Positions 48,707 through 62,038 of a stretch of 64,000 nucleotides of DNA are shown piece by piece. The first letter of the stretch is position 1; every line of letters starts with the position of its first letter. A program made the translations under genes and the position numbers. Location of the stretch: the NCBI GenBank assembly GCA_963969495.1, contig OZ018337.1, positions 84,790,777-84,854,776 of the forward strand. Direction: 5' to 3'. Source of the DNA: Ceratothoa steindachneri (taxonomy: Eukaryota > Arthropoda > Malacostraca > Isopoda > Cymothoidae). Under the pieces are notes generated by a model. The model was not told where the DNA came from, did not search any database, and saw nothing but the letters and a program-made list of their open reading frames with translations.

Positions 48707-49962
48707 CATCGTAGAATTCCCCTCCTTTTTGTTCTATTTTTTAGAGTGATAAGAGTGTCTAATATATTGTTATTATAAGGATATCTCAATGAACAGAGCC
48801 GTTACGAAACACGTAAGGATATAAAAGAAATATAGTTATAATTTAAATTTAACAATTTACTACCCCAAATCTAAAGATTAATTACAGCAATACTCTTAAT
48901 ATTATTATAAACAAGAATTAATTGAATTAGTTTACCCATGAAAATTGGTTAACGTTTTCTCTACACACAACAATAATATAAAAATTAGGATTACAGACTC
49001 ATGTGGAGTTTAAAGGCCTCAGAAATGTTATTTACTCTCGACGCGTGCCGCCGGCCAGATGTAGATGAGCGAGATCACACGGTTGTTTTGGCGAGGGTGG
49101 CAGTTGGGAAGGCCACACGTTCTTCCGGGGGGGGGGAGGTCTTCAAGGACGAGGACCAATACAGTGCTTTATGCAACACCTAGGCAGTTGTGGTCTCTCT
49201 GGCGAGACTAAGTCGAACTTGGTTCTTAAATCAAGTTAACTTAGGTGGTCGTTGTGGCCAGCGAATAACGGGCTAGAGGGGGAGTCTTTTCCTTCTTCTT
49301 TTCTTAATTCCTCAAGGACGAGGAATACGTCTCGTGTTTAAGGTGCACCAGGATATGAAGAGTCTCTCTGGCGAGAGTAAGTTGAACTTACCAAAGTTAA
49401 CTTATCGTTTGGTTTGATAACCAAGAACTTAGCTCGAGGATAAGCTTCTTCTTAGACCCTTAAGGTAGGTAGCCCTGCCTCTCTTGCATTGTACTTCTTG
49501 GTCTGGCGAGCCAAGTACACTACCTCTCCAGTCTCAGTAGTTCGGTTTGTTCCGAAGACTTCGTCACCTAGAGACTGACGTATACTACCTCGAGTTCCTC
49601 ATTTATACATCGTCACCCCACTGGGAAAGTGGTAAGGGGGAGAGGGGCTTGAGGACGGCCCCAGGAGAGTTCTTTTTGGCCAACGGTGTTTCACACGAAG
49701 TCAAACATTGGCTCCTCGTTAGCCTTCGAGATTGGGAGAAACACGTCTCCAATTTCTTATTTGACGTGAAACTGGATCTCACTCTCCTGGGGGAGATCTT
49801 ACATTTTGACCTTTAGGGTCTTTAATGGCACCGAGTTGCGCGACACTGCAGTTAAGCACTGAACCCGCCGATGCCTTCGACAGATGTCTTTGCGGTAACC
49901 GCCTTGTGACTGCACCAAGAGTGAACGAGGGGGGGGGAGGGTGAAGGGACGATTCCCTTACA
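48707..49962 (-). repeat. 3' LTR
   Basis: Homologous along its whole length to 52028-53315. On the plus strand it starts CATCGTAGAATTCC where the other LTR starts TGTCGTAGAATTCC, so the expected terminal CA of this LTR (minus strand) has changed to TG. The other end, ttaca, is intact in both. Inside there are two diverged copies of a block containing a cctc/caaggacgagg phrase, ctctctggcgaga and agttaactta (about 49140-49235 and 49310-49410), a tandem duplication within the LTR. The ORFs at 49001-49183 and 49547-49816 lie in LTR sequence and are not genes. Confidence 0.93.
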
Positions 49963-49976
49963 TACCTCCCATCAAA
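49963..49976 (-). other. Polypurine tract
   Basis: Complement of tacctcccatc directly inside the 3' LTR, read on the minus strand as gatgggaggta just before tgtaaggg. This is the usual place and composition of the plus-strand primer of an LTR element. It is short and only moderately purine-pure. Confidence 0.6.
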
Positions 49977-50459
49977 GAACTTAATGCGGAGGGGGGGATG
50001 CTCCCGGGAACTTAAAACAACTTACTCAACCTAGTCGAGATTAGCAAAGTTGTATTTCTTGAGCCCTCTCATACATTAAGTTTCCTTACACATGTACGCC
50101 CTCGCGCGCGTTTACACAGGCAATGTGTCGAACTAGACATACTCGATTTACAATTTTACATAAAATTAAAAAACCTTAATTCGTCGATTACCCACAAAAA
50201 AAATAACAAAACAAGCTACTTCCTTAAATTTCTAATTTTTTGAGAACTTAAATCCTACCGATAAATATTAACACGTACAACAAACTAAAGCATGGTTACA
50301 CGCTCATTAGGTACTGAAATAACCCTCAATGGTATTTCGTCTCCGCCTATAGAGCAACTGTACTTTATCGGCTCCTTTGATGTAGCTGATTCTAAAATGG
50401 TGCTCTAAGACCAATATGTAACCGCGCCTGAGTCGGCCGTTCGGGTTATTGAGTCTACC
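49977..50459. other. Non-coding interior of LTR element where pol is expected
   Basis: About 480 bp between the ORF stop and the polypurine tract. No protease, reverse transcriptase or integrase motif was seen on either strand. It includes a (CG)n-like cgcgcgcg at about 50103-50110. Confidence 0.7.
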
Positions 50460-51713
50460 CTAGTATGTTACTAAATGGTAGCGGTATTTAAACCTCCTCG
50501 AATTACCCTTCTTATGGTACTTGACTACCTTTAAATTGAACATTATGGCTAGAGCGGCCTGTTGCACCGGGGCATAATTGATGAGAACTTGAGTCCCATA
50601 GCTCTCCTTTAACCAGGTACAAGGAAAGATCGTGTCTGGGTTTGATCTTTGGAGATCGAGAAAACTTTTCCCTGCGAGGTCGTTAATGGGCCTGGCGCTC
50701 ACTATGACTTGGCGATTTAGCGGTAACTCCGTGGACGTTCCGTTCGGGAAGGAGACTACTAAGGGTAGGGGATACTTATCCGCGTCAACCATTTGACTAG
50801 TCTTACCTGGGTGTATTGCAATAGCACCTCTTTCCTCCGTCCTTGTCAATTCATTTGACTCGATTCTCTTGGCCGGTAGTTCCTCAGGTACACCTGCTCG
50901 TACCTCTACCCTCTCTTCTTCCCTGATAACACCATTTGGCTGGGTTCTCCTCTTCGGTTCTTCCTTAGTTACACATGCTGGTACCTCATCTCTACTTCCT
51001 ACTTCTTCCATCGTTACCCGATTTGGCTGGGTTTCCCTCGATGGTTTTTCCTTAGATCCAGGCCGAGCTACAACTTCCTCGGCCTCTATGAGATTCTTGA
51101 TAGGTGCTCTTTCGAGGGTGAGCAATCTTTCCTTTTTTTCTCTATCTTCTCTTTCCGCCTGAGCACGTTCTTTTTCCCTCTGTATTCTTCTTTAATCTAT
51201 TTCTTTTTTAATCTTTATTCTCCTCTCTTTCGACTCTTTTTCCCTTTTCATTCTCCTTTCCTCGGCTTCTTGTTCTGCTTTCGCTATTTCGTTTTCCCGT
51301 CGAGTTCTTCTTTCTACATGTTCCAGCTTTATCTTTAGTCTTCTTTCTTCATCTTCCCTTTCTATCCTTATTCTGAATTGATGTGCTTCTTTTTTCAACA
51401 GTATTATTCTTTCGCTTGTTTTACCTCCTCTCAGCATTCTTCTTTCCTCTGTTTCTATTTTCCGCTGTATTCGGGATTCTTCACCTTTTTGGTTCATCCT
51501 TATTTTCATTAATTCCCATTCTCTTTTATCTTCTCTTATTATATCCTCTGTTTCTTTATTAAACTTTATTAATTCTTGTTTTTCTTCTCTATCCAAAACT
51601 CTGTCTTCTTCTTCACAATCTATTCTTAGTTCTGCCATGAGGTAGTCATGCATTTCTGTGCCTTCAAGTCCCAGACTTTGGGCTTGTTGGTAAAATCTTT
51701 TGACTGGATCCAT
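50460..51713 (-). pseudogene. Single ORF of the LTR element (gag-like coiled coil), one internal stop
   Basis: Starts MDPVKRFYQQAQSLGLEG at 51713, close to the 5' LTR as a gag should, and ends at 50460, a span of 417 codons. One in-frame TAA at 51192-51194 splits it; the frame is otherwise open throughout, so this is a single point mutation in one gene, not two genes. Residues about 30-195 are very rich in Glu, Arg and Lys (EERRMK, EIDE and similar), predicting a long charged coiled coil. Three diverged repeats of about 28 residues follow, each with a TQPN or IESN-like core and an E-rich partner. After them is a C-terminal stretch of about 100 residues, beginning LPLVVSFPNG and ending RFKYRYHLVTY, that I do not recognise. 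No CCHC zinc knuckle is seen. The gag assignment rests on position and on similar N-termini in arthropod and mollusc retroelements. The plus ORF 50869-51162 is antisense. Confidence 0.75.
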
Positions 51714-52007
51714 TTCGTGTTGGTCCGTTGATTTTTCCTTTCTGTACTCTCAGGTAATTATAACACCACTCACCAGGTAGCGCTCAGCATAACTTACCCT
51801 TAATCCCACTACTATGTTGATTGAAATAACACTCCCGACAACAAATTTACCACTTGACCTACCAATTACCTTCAGATTGTTACCACCCCCAAGTCTACCA
51901 ATTTTCCTCTCGTCAATTATTCTCTTATTCCTGATATGATATTCCTTTAATTGTTGGCTCTTTCTTAATTTGACACTGCTAGGTTCTTTTTAATAACAAC
52001 CTACAAA

Positions 52008-52017
52008 CCTGACACCA
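52008..52017 (-). other. Primer binding site, tRNA-Leu-like
   Basis: The complement reads TGGTGTCAGG, matching the 3' end of animal tRNA-Leu (CCTGACACCA) over ten bases, then diverges. It lies 10 bp inside the 5' LTR edge, a normal place for priming minus-strand synthesis, and supports the minus-strand orientation. Confidence 0.75.
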
Positions 52018-52027
52018 CTTTTATTTA

Positions 52028-53315
52028 TGTCGTAGAATTCCCTCACTTTTTTTTATTTTCTAAGAGTGCTAAGAGAGTGTCTAATATATTAATATTATAA
52101 AAATATCTTTACGAAACCTAGCCGTTATGAAACACGTAAGGATATATATATAAGAGAAACGCAAAATAATCCCCATATAAACTTATATTTTACCTTTAGC
52201 AATTAAATACATAACTTTTATACATTAACTACAGCAATACTCTAAATATTATTATAAACAAGAATTAATTAAATTAGTTTACCCACAAAAATTGGTTAAC
52301 GTTTTCTCTACACACAATAATAATATAAGAATTAGGCTTACGGACTCATGTGGAGTTTAAAGGCCTCAGAAATGTTATTTCCTCTTGACGCGTGCCGCCG
52401 GCCAGATGTAGATGAGCGAGATCACACGGTTGTTTTGGCGAGGATGGCAGCTGGCAGACCACACGTTCTTCCGCGGAGGGGGGGGGAGGTCCAAGGACAA
52501 GAACCAATACGGTGCTTTATGCAACACCTAGGCAGTCGTGGTCTCTCTGGCGAGAGTGAGTCGAACTTGGTTCTTAAATCAAGTTAACTTAGGAGGTCGG
52601 TGTGGCCAACGAATAACGGGTTCGAGGGGCAGCCTTTTCCTTCTTCTTTTCGTAATTCCTCAAGGACGAGGAATACGCTTGGTGTTTAAGGTGCGCCAGG
52701 ATATGAGGATCTCTCTAGTGAGAGTAAGTTGAACTTAACAAAGTTAACTTATCGTTTGGTTTAATAACCAGGGACTTAGCTCGATGATGAGCTTCTTCTT
52801 AGCCCCTTAAGGTAGGTAGCCCTGCCTCTCTTGCAGGGTACTTCTTGGTCTGGCGAGCAAAGTACACTACCTCTCCAGTCTCGGTAGTTCGGTTTGATCC
52901 GAAGACTTCGTCACCTAGAGACTGACGTATACTACCTCGATTTTCCTCAGAGTTCCTCATTTCTACCTCATCACCCCACTGGGGGAGTGGTAATGGGCAG
53001 AGGGGCCTGAGGACAGCCCCAGGAGAGTTCTTTTGGCCAACGGTTTTTCACACGAAGTCAAACATCGGCTCCTCTTTAGCCTCCGAGATTGGGAGAAACC
53101 CGCCTGTAATTTCTTATTTGACGTGAAACTGGATCTCACTCTCCTGGGGGAGATCTTAGATTTTGACCTTTAGGGTCCTTCATGGCACCGAGCTGTGCCA
53201 CACTTCGGTTAAGCACTGAACCCGCCGATGCCTTCGACGGATGTCTTTGCAGTAACCGCCTCGTGACTGCACCAAAGTGAACGAGGAGGGGGGATGAAGG
53301 GACGATTTTTTTACA
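52028..53315 (-). repeat. 5' LTR
   Basis: Partner of 48707-49962. Both termini are canonical (TG...CA). It carries the same internal block duplication and the phrases gacgcgtgccgccggccagatg and ctggcgag as its partner. Substitutions and small indels separate the two LTRs throughout. The ORFs at 52348-52587 and 52538-52732 are within the LTR and are not genes. Confidence 0.93.
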
Positions 53316-53320
53316 CTAAT

Positions 53321-56220
53321 ATTACTAAAAAATTGTACCCAAATAGTAGTTATTTTTTCATAAACCTTAAAAAGAGTTTGAGGAGGGTTTTAGTCTATAA
53401 TAAGCAGATGAATTAGGCTGATTTCCAGTTTTTTAGATCTTTGTGCTAACCTTTTAGATGTCACACAAATACCTATCATTTAATGCAGCATTATTACTAT
53501 TTAATAACCCGTGCAAGATATTCTTCTGGGCATTATTATTTATACACCTCTCTCTGAAATGTATGCCTCATTTTTTTATCTTAAATCTCATGTATTTTGT
53601 ATTTTCTTCCTCTTGCAATCTAAACACACTCGCAAATGTGCTTTGAAATCTTTCTCTATTTCATTTGGAGAATCTTTTTATTTTTTTCTTGTTGCCTAAC
53701 GACTTTTCGAGTGTATTAAGGGAGGTTCCTTTGATCCCCTTGACTCTCTGACCAAAGGAATGCTGGTTGCTATGTATACCTTATCCCTCAATGATATTAC
53801 CCTATACCTACGCATTTTCATGTTTTACGGAGTTTTAGAAGCATTTGCTGATATTCTCCCTAGGTAAATTTAGTAATCTCCCTTCATCTACTATAAATAT
53901 TTAATCGGTGGTGATCATTAGTTTATTTCAGCATATAATTTGTAAAACTGAATTTCAGGGAGGGTTTATATTTTAATAAAGGAGCTATTTTTCGATGCTC
54001 TCTAATTAAGCTGTAAGTGAGTTTGCGCACTTCTGTGGTGAACTCTTGAAGAATTGCTCCATCTATTCTGATTATAACTTAGGCACAAAAGAGTTCTTTA
54101 AATACCTCTCAATACTGAACAGTATCAATTTTTCTGTCCTGGAGAGGAATGTGAATTATTATCAGTCACTAATAAAGGAAAAACATCAGTATTCTGGTTG
54201 GAGTTTGTCTTAATATATTATTAGGGGTACAGTAATGACGTATTTTGCAAAAGATATTTTAGAATTATAGGATAAAACGTTAATAGATTTATATAAAGGT
54301 GGAACTTTGTGTACGAATAGCAAATTTCCTTAGGTGTTGGTTGGTTTAACTGTAAGTTTATATTGCTTTATCCATTATCCCATGGAGGACAAATGTCTTG
54401 AATAGTATCAACTTTGAAATTGCATTCTTTATACTTTCGTGAATACATGATGAAACAAGTGGAATGTAGAACATATTCATGACTTATACTGAAGAAACTT
54501 GTGCTCAGAAATGTCTGACAGGGTTAGGTCAGTGTCTACAAACTTCTTCTAGCAACTTACTTCTGCTTAGACTGTTTTTCAAGGTGTTATTAAAGTATAA
54601 ATGTTGGGATTGTGTGAATTGAGACTCTTGGTGAGATGTCTCTAGCGTATAGAGCTTCGTGTTCATCAATTTATAGGAGTCCTTTGCAGTTACACAAATA
54701 CTGATGATGAGAGATCAATTAAATACCTTTTATATTCCAAGGAATCTGTTTAAAGTGTCCTCATTTATTCAGAGATACTGTTTTACGATGGATAAATGTC
54801 ATTGGCATTAATAATGATGTTAATTGTATTTTATTTATAATTTTATATTAGTATTATTCTAAATAAAATAACACACGAAAATACTACATTAATTTAGAAA
54901 TTTATAATAGTTAATAAGAAATTGATTGTTGTTATTATTATATCGAGCCGAAAATTCAGGTTGAGAATTTAGTATTATATTCCTAACGGTTAAATAATTT
55001 GAAGTATAACCTGAAGACATAGATCTACAACTCATGACAGGTTTTGCTTGGGCAAAGTTATTTATAAAATTGAGGATGATCAATTAAAAGGTTATTTTTA
55101 GTCACAATTTCGACCTCGAATATGTTTGAGGAGAATTGTGAAAATTTTGAATGCGATGACGATACAGATTTTTTTCGCTGTGCTTTCAAAGGTTTTCAGT
55201 GTTATAATTGCACAAAAATACATTCTATGGCGATATTTTGATCGAGGAACATCCATACCATGTGCATTTATGGTCCTATTTATCTAGGTCAATGACACTC
55301 AAGACAAGTGTACTTATTTTATCTCTTTATAGATCAACACCTTTGCTAAAACAAAGTATTTTTTATAGAGTATCATAGTTTGTTTTGTCTTTATTTACTA
55401 TAGTGGCTATACTAGGAAACGTAAGAGGAGTTGAGTTGCGTTTATTTTTGTTTCATCAAATTCCCCCTTGAGTTCGTTTCTATATAATAGAGGTCACTCG
55501 TATTAGTATTTGTGAGACTCTGGCTTCGGTCTGATAGAAAGGATTTGAGACATCAGAGTCCCATTTGTAGGTGCAAGTAAGAATGCTCTTAGTGAATTAG
55601 AGGAATTAGAGAGGTTTATTTATTTGAAAATACCTCTATAATTTTTTCTGGAGTAATATTACATAATATTCCGAACAGTCTCAAATTTTCCATGGGTGTG
55701 TTCTTCTGGCAAGTTCTGGAACATTTTCTAACACTATAAGGAACAACTGCATCAATTGAATCATTTTCATCTTTGAAATGCGCACAATTTAAAAACATTT
55801 ATTGTTTTTGTATTTCAGGATGTATGACTTTTCTTGTTTCTATGATGTATCTATACACTATGTATAAAACGTAGAATGTAGCAACCGAAAAATAATTAGA
55901 TCTCCTACTATCTAAAAGGACCGGCCGCGTCAATTGACGCATGGCCAGTTTTCGTCATTTGCCAGCGCTTTCACGTTAACACGTCTGGAAATGTTTGTTT
56001 CTCAGTCTCGCTCATTGTCTCTCATAATCTATTCAGTTTCTATTAATCAGAAGAATGCGGTGTGTTTTAAGACACTGTTTTACATTTTTTATTTGTAAGT
56101 AAAGCTATAAATTATTATGTGTTATATAAATGAATAACTACTACCTATTTTTTTTTTCTTCAGCTTTTATAATCAATCTGTAATCAAATTTAGTTTTTAA
56201 AACCTTTCATAGTAATTTAC
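53321..56220. other. AT-rich intergenic DNA, nothing recognised
   Basis: ORFs of about 60 codons only. A GC-rich patch with cggccgcgtcaattgacgc at about 55922-55940 precedes the piggyBac remnant and might be near its 5' end, but no TTAA-adjacent terminus was found. Confidence 0.45.
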
Positions 56221-56967
56221 ATGGCTAAAAAACAAACTAATGAACCAATATTAGAACATCTTAGAAATATACTATAAGATTCATCAGATGCCGCGATTTC
56301 TGATACTCATGACGCGCCTTCAGGAAATGAATATAATATTATTGATGAATTCTCATTTTTCTCCTCTAATTCTAGTGATGAAGAATCAAACAACATTGGT
56401 AATGTACTTCTAAACAATAAAGAACGTAGCAGCAATGATAGCATAGCAAATGTTTCTCAATGTTTGAAAGGTAAGGACGGTTCTTCTTGGCAGTTTGATG
56501 TTCCATCTCAGCATGCATGTGGCCATTTCCCGCAACATAATGGGCTAAAATTTTAGTCGGTGCCTATCACATAAGGGACGACACGAGTAATCAGAGACAG
56601 TCCTCTTTCTTCCTTTAGAATTTGGATCAATGAGCCAATACTTTAAAATAGTTAGAACTATAAATTCATGCTGGTCAAAGAGTTTCTGGAAACAAAGACT
56701 GGTCTTTAGTTTAGATGAATTAGAAAAATTTATTGGTGCTATAATTGTTCGAGGCGTTATTAGGAGAAGAAACATACCTATCAAAGGTACTGTTGAGTAA
56801 AAATATGCACCGCAATAGGTTTCTGGAAATAATGAGATATATCTGCTTTGATAAAAATGTCAGAGGAAAACGAACCTAGTTGAGGGAAATTTTGCTTAGC
56901 ATTTCCAATATGGGATCCATTCATTCAAAACTGTCCGAAAGCTTTTTTGGAAAAATGAAATAGAGAA
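56221..56967 (+). pseudogene. piggyBac transposase pseudogene, N-terminal half
   Basis: From an ATG at 56221 the plus frame gives MAKKQTNEPILEHL, a stop, then DSSDAAISDTHD and SSNSSDEESNN, an acidic N-terminus. KDGSSWQFDVPSQHACGHFP follows at the position of the conserved early block of piggyBac. Later frames read SLDELEKFIGAIIVRG, RRRNIPIKGT, NRFLEIMRYICFDKN and SISNMGSIHSKLSESFF, which match the family order (ELExFIG...RG..., RF.xIMRYIRFD, ...WxPFIxNC). Frame changes and stops interrupt it. The C-terminal half with the remaining catalytic Asp residues and the cysteine-rich tail is absent, and the sequence runs into a GC-rich island. It is a different lineage from the piggyBac at 10.9-11.6 kb. 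Confidence 0.82.
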
Positions 56968-57624
56968 TAAATCCCCCCCCTCCTTCTGACTTCACCAGTT
57001 TGCCGTTAACCGCTCTAAATTGTCTGCCCTCTATACTGCAAAAATTAGAACAATGAAAAGACCATTAAGTAAGTGCTATAGAACCTTATCGCGACCCAAG
57101 TCAATTAAGGAAGTCGGTTGGCGATGAATCTCTCTCCCCGTCAAGATAATTTTGGGGTATATATTCGACAGTTCAGAATTCACAAAAGATTGTGTCTGAA
57201 GCTACCGTCTAGTACGTTAACTGTAACGTCATCGCTAGTCGAGAGGAAATCGACTACATTCTCGTCCAGAGAAGAATTGAGTGATTGTCGAAGATCCAAG
57301 GAAGAGCTGGGCGTTACTTAGTGTTGTTCGTAGAAATAGTTAGGCGCACTTCAACACTTGTCACCACGTCTTCGGATTCTAAGGATCGGAAAAGCCATCC
57401 CGGAAGCACCCTCCGTTTTCCCCTTAAGGATAAGAGCCCCCTCCCCCAATCTTCATTTTCCCGAAGTTGAATTGAAAGTCCCGTGCGAAGCGTCCAAGTT
57501 CAACGTTGAACTTATCTACCTGGTCCTACTCGCCGCACATCAAAGTAAAAGGGATTTAACCCCCACTTCTTCACCCCAATTTCACCTTTACCGGGTCAAA
57601 CCTCAAGGATCCCCTTTTCTCTAG
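56968..57624. other. GC-rich palindromic island after piggyBac
   Basis: GC-richer than its flanks, with ORFs 57118-57321, 57285-57470 and 57358-57624 in different frames that resemble nothing known. A perfect 18-bp palindrome, aagttcaacgttgaactt, lies at 57496-57513, and gtcga...tcgac pairs near 57237-57253. It may be an LTR or other insertion that truncated the piggyBac copy. Confidence 0.4.
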
Positions 57625-60357
57625 AATTTGCATAATTGAAAAATCATTACTTAATTAATCATCCCTCTGTTCAAACTTAATTGATAGTGTTAATCATCTT
57701 AGCAGTGAACCGTCAAAATTTAAGAGGGTCATTTTCATTCTTTATCTCTTGTTATTTTCTTTCCCTGTATTCCAACGTATTCTTTCTTTGATCGGAGTGT
57801 GGGATGAATTCTAAAACTTCAATAATAAAATAAAATCATGATTGCTAATGTAACATCCAGCCCCATCATGCTAAATACAATTAATTTTCGAAGTAAAATT
57901 TATTATAAAAATCCTTCCTCATCCTTGTCCAGTTCACATTTTCTTATTTCATTTCGAATTTATGCTTTTAAATATCGGTAATAATAGAATAAATTGCCTG
58001 CAACGTATTTCCTATGAAAGAACTAAGATAAAATAGCAAAATAGCTTCGAAGTAAATAGATAATTAATGCGAGCATTTCAATGGTAAAAATAAACGGTAT
58101 TGAAATTAATAAAAATGTTAGTGATAGTTTATGTAAATAAGACACGCTCTTCTTGCGGAATAATATTTAATATCCATTGTTCACGTGTCTTTCTTTATAT
58201 TTACCAAAAAGATAAGATATATATATATTGGGACATTGAATAAAAAATCCTTTTAATTTGAAAATGAGACCTAAAGACAAGCGAAGACTTAACCTGTAAT
58301 TAGTCTATAGGTTTTTATGCACAATTCAATAAGATGTTCGAGTGTTTGCTTGAGACTATCTTATTAGGTATCATATTTTCTTAACTTGTCTCGATCGTAT
58401 GCCAGGGTTTATTTTAACGGGCATAACAATTCCTATCCTGCTTTGTTCTAAGCCTGATTGTAGTGTATCGGGTATCATATAAACATCAATTATCTCTTTC
58501 GTTCCTATGCCCTGAGAAAAGGTTACTGGTCATCATATTTCTATATATAATTTTGTTATTTCCTGCGCAATTTTTGTTCAGAAAATATTGATTAACTTAA
58601 TACAGAACAACCATAACATAATAATACATTCCATTTACTTTTAGGCACAAATTGCCCCGAAAATTTCAACTTTACTAAATTGGTTATAACACTTTTGCAG
58701 TAATTAATCAATCTAAGCTCTCAATTGAGTTTCCATTTTCTTTTATTTTGTACATACATAAATAATCTTTTGCATAGGATTTTATAGAAGATTTATGAGG
58801 TCTTAAGTAGATAATAGACCAACATTTATTAATTCGTGTAAGTTCCACATTATAATTCTTTCAGTTTGGTTCAAAAGGTTTGGCGACGCGAAAATAGGTG
58901 GAGAGATCACGAAAACCACCTTTCAATCGATTCTCTTTGGAAGGTGAATGAGGTGAAGTAGAAGATTGGATACATTATGTAACACATTTTTTGTTTCTGG
59001 CAATTAAGTGTTAATTTCCAACTATATATTTTGCAAAACAATAGAAAATAGCCATTATTTGTTTTAAACATATAGGTTCCTTTTATCAGGAAATATTTCC
59101 TAAAAATAGACAAACTTTGATTTAGGACCGAAATAAAAAACGGTTCAATTGATGGATACTTTTCTACAAGAATAATATCTATCTTGATTGAAGTGGAAGG
59201 AGAGTTTATAAATATATTCAAATAATGTAAAAGTAATTTGTGTGTATAGTCGAAGTGGAGCTCCAAATAAACATAATTACCTTGCTAAGTTAAATAGAGA
59301 TAAAATATTTACCGATTAATAAGCAAACCCTATGCTTACACGCTTATACTTCTGTTCGATGAAGGTTAAGGTGCAGCTCTTCCTGACTTGTTACAACGTA
59401 TATGCATTTCTGTGTATAAGCATTTTAATTTAATAGGAAAAATATTGAGAGGTAGCTTTTCGGCTAAAGGGTTTAGTTGGGCCCCTTTAGTAAAGGGAAT
59501 AGTTACTGGTGACTTGATATGTTACAATCACAAGTTAAATATGGACATTAAGTGTTATTTTTCAAATACGAATTTTCCTTTCAACAAGAAACAAAGAAAT
59601 GATTCCTAACCATTAGATTTAAAGAAGAGGAAGAAAGCATTAAGTATCCTCTAAGGTGAAAGCATTTCACTCTACTTGCCCTTTTCTGGTAGAAGTATCT
59701 AAAGGTCGTCTATATGACAGAACCTCTGAACCTAGAATACTTTAAGGACATTAAGGACAAAAGGAAGTAAGCTTTCAAAAACTGCCTGGTGTGCACGGTA
59801 AAAAGTATACTCATTGTAAGTATATTATATGATAGGGGGAGTGCGCAACTCTCCTCGCATTCAGAAACACAAAGATGCTCTGGGACAAAAACATTAATTA
59901 AGCTGTGCTATTTAAATTTGTTTTATAGAGACAATTTGAATCTCCCACAGCTTTACTTGTTACTATTTTGTGTCAACTTATCGTAGGTCAGGATCGATTT
60001 CCCGACCTCCACTTGCCTTGTTTGACTCCGAAGGGAATGTGGCAAACCCACAGGACACTTCTACGATTGAGCCTCTCGCTAAATAATGCACTTTCAAAGT
60101 GGGTTGCACTAAATCGAGTAAGAGTGACTCTTTTTCCTTGGACGAATTAAATTAACTAACTAGAAGGTTCTGGATATCAAATTGGATGAAACAAAATATT
60201 TTTTACTACTGTAAAAACTAAAATAAAATAATAGGTACAACATAGAAATACAAAAGAACTAAATGTGCAAAACGTTTACACAAGTCAGCTCCAGGCGGGA
60301 GCCGTGAGTGCGTGCACACAATCGTACACAAAGTACGCAGTAATGATTGTCACATTT
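57625..60357. other. AT-rich intergenic DNA, one 119-codon ORF
   Basis: Minus-strand ORF 58907-59266 has 119 codons, is hydrophobic and aromatic-rich (Phe, Tyr, Ile), starts MELHFDYTHKLLLHYLN, and matches no family I know. Such length is uncommon in DNA this AT-rich but still possible by chance. Nothing else seen. Confidence 0.4.

Positions 60358-62038
<1,681 letters not shown>

Larger units (their letters stand above)
48702..53320 (-). mobile_element. LTR retrotransposon without pol, with 5-bp target duplication
   Basis: Two long, clearly homologous direct repeats of 1.26 and 1.29 kb (48707-49962 and 52028-53315) surround a 2.07-kb interior. CTAAT flanks the whole on both sides (48702-48706 and 53316-53320), the expected 5-bp target duplication. 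The interior holds a primer-binding-like site next to the right LTR, a purine-rich tract next to the left LTR, and one minus-strand ORF; all three agree on a minus-strand orientation. No protease, reverse transcriptase, RNase H or integrase is present. The element is therefore non-autonomous, either an old deletion derivative or a family that always lacks pol. The LTR copies differ at many positions, so the insertion is not recent. Confidence 0.92.

Noticed and set aside
50869..51162. 97-codon plus-strand ORF rich in Ser
   Set aside because: Antisense of the LTR element's ORF, which has the correct position and orientation relative to the primer site.
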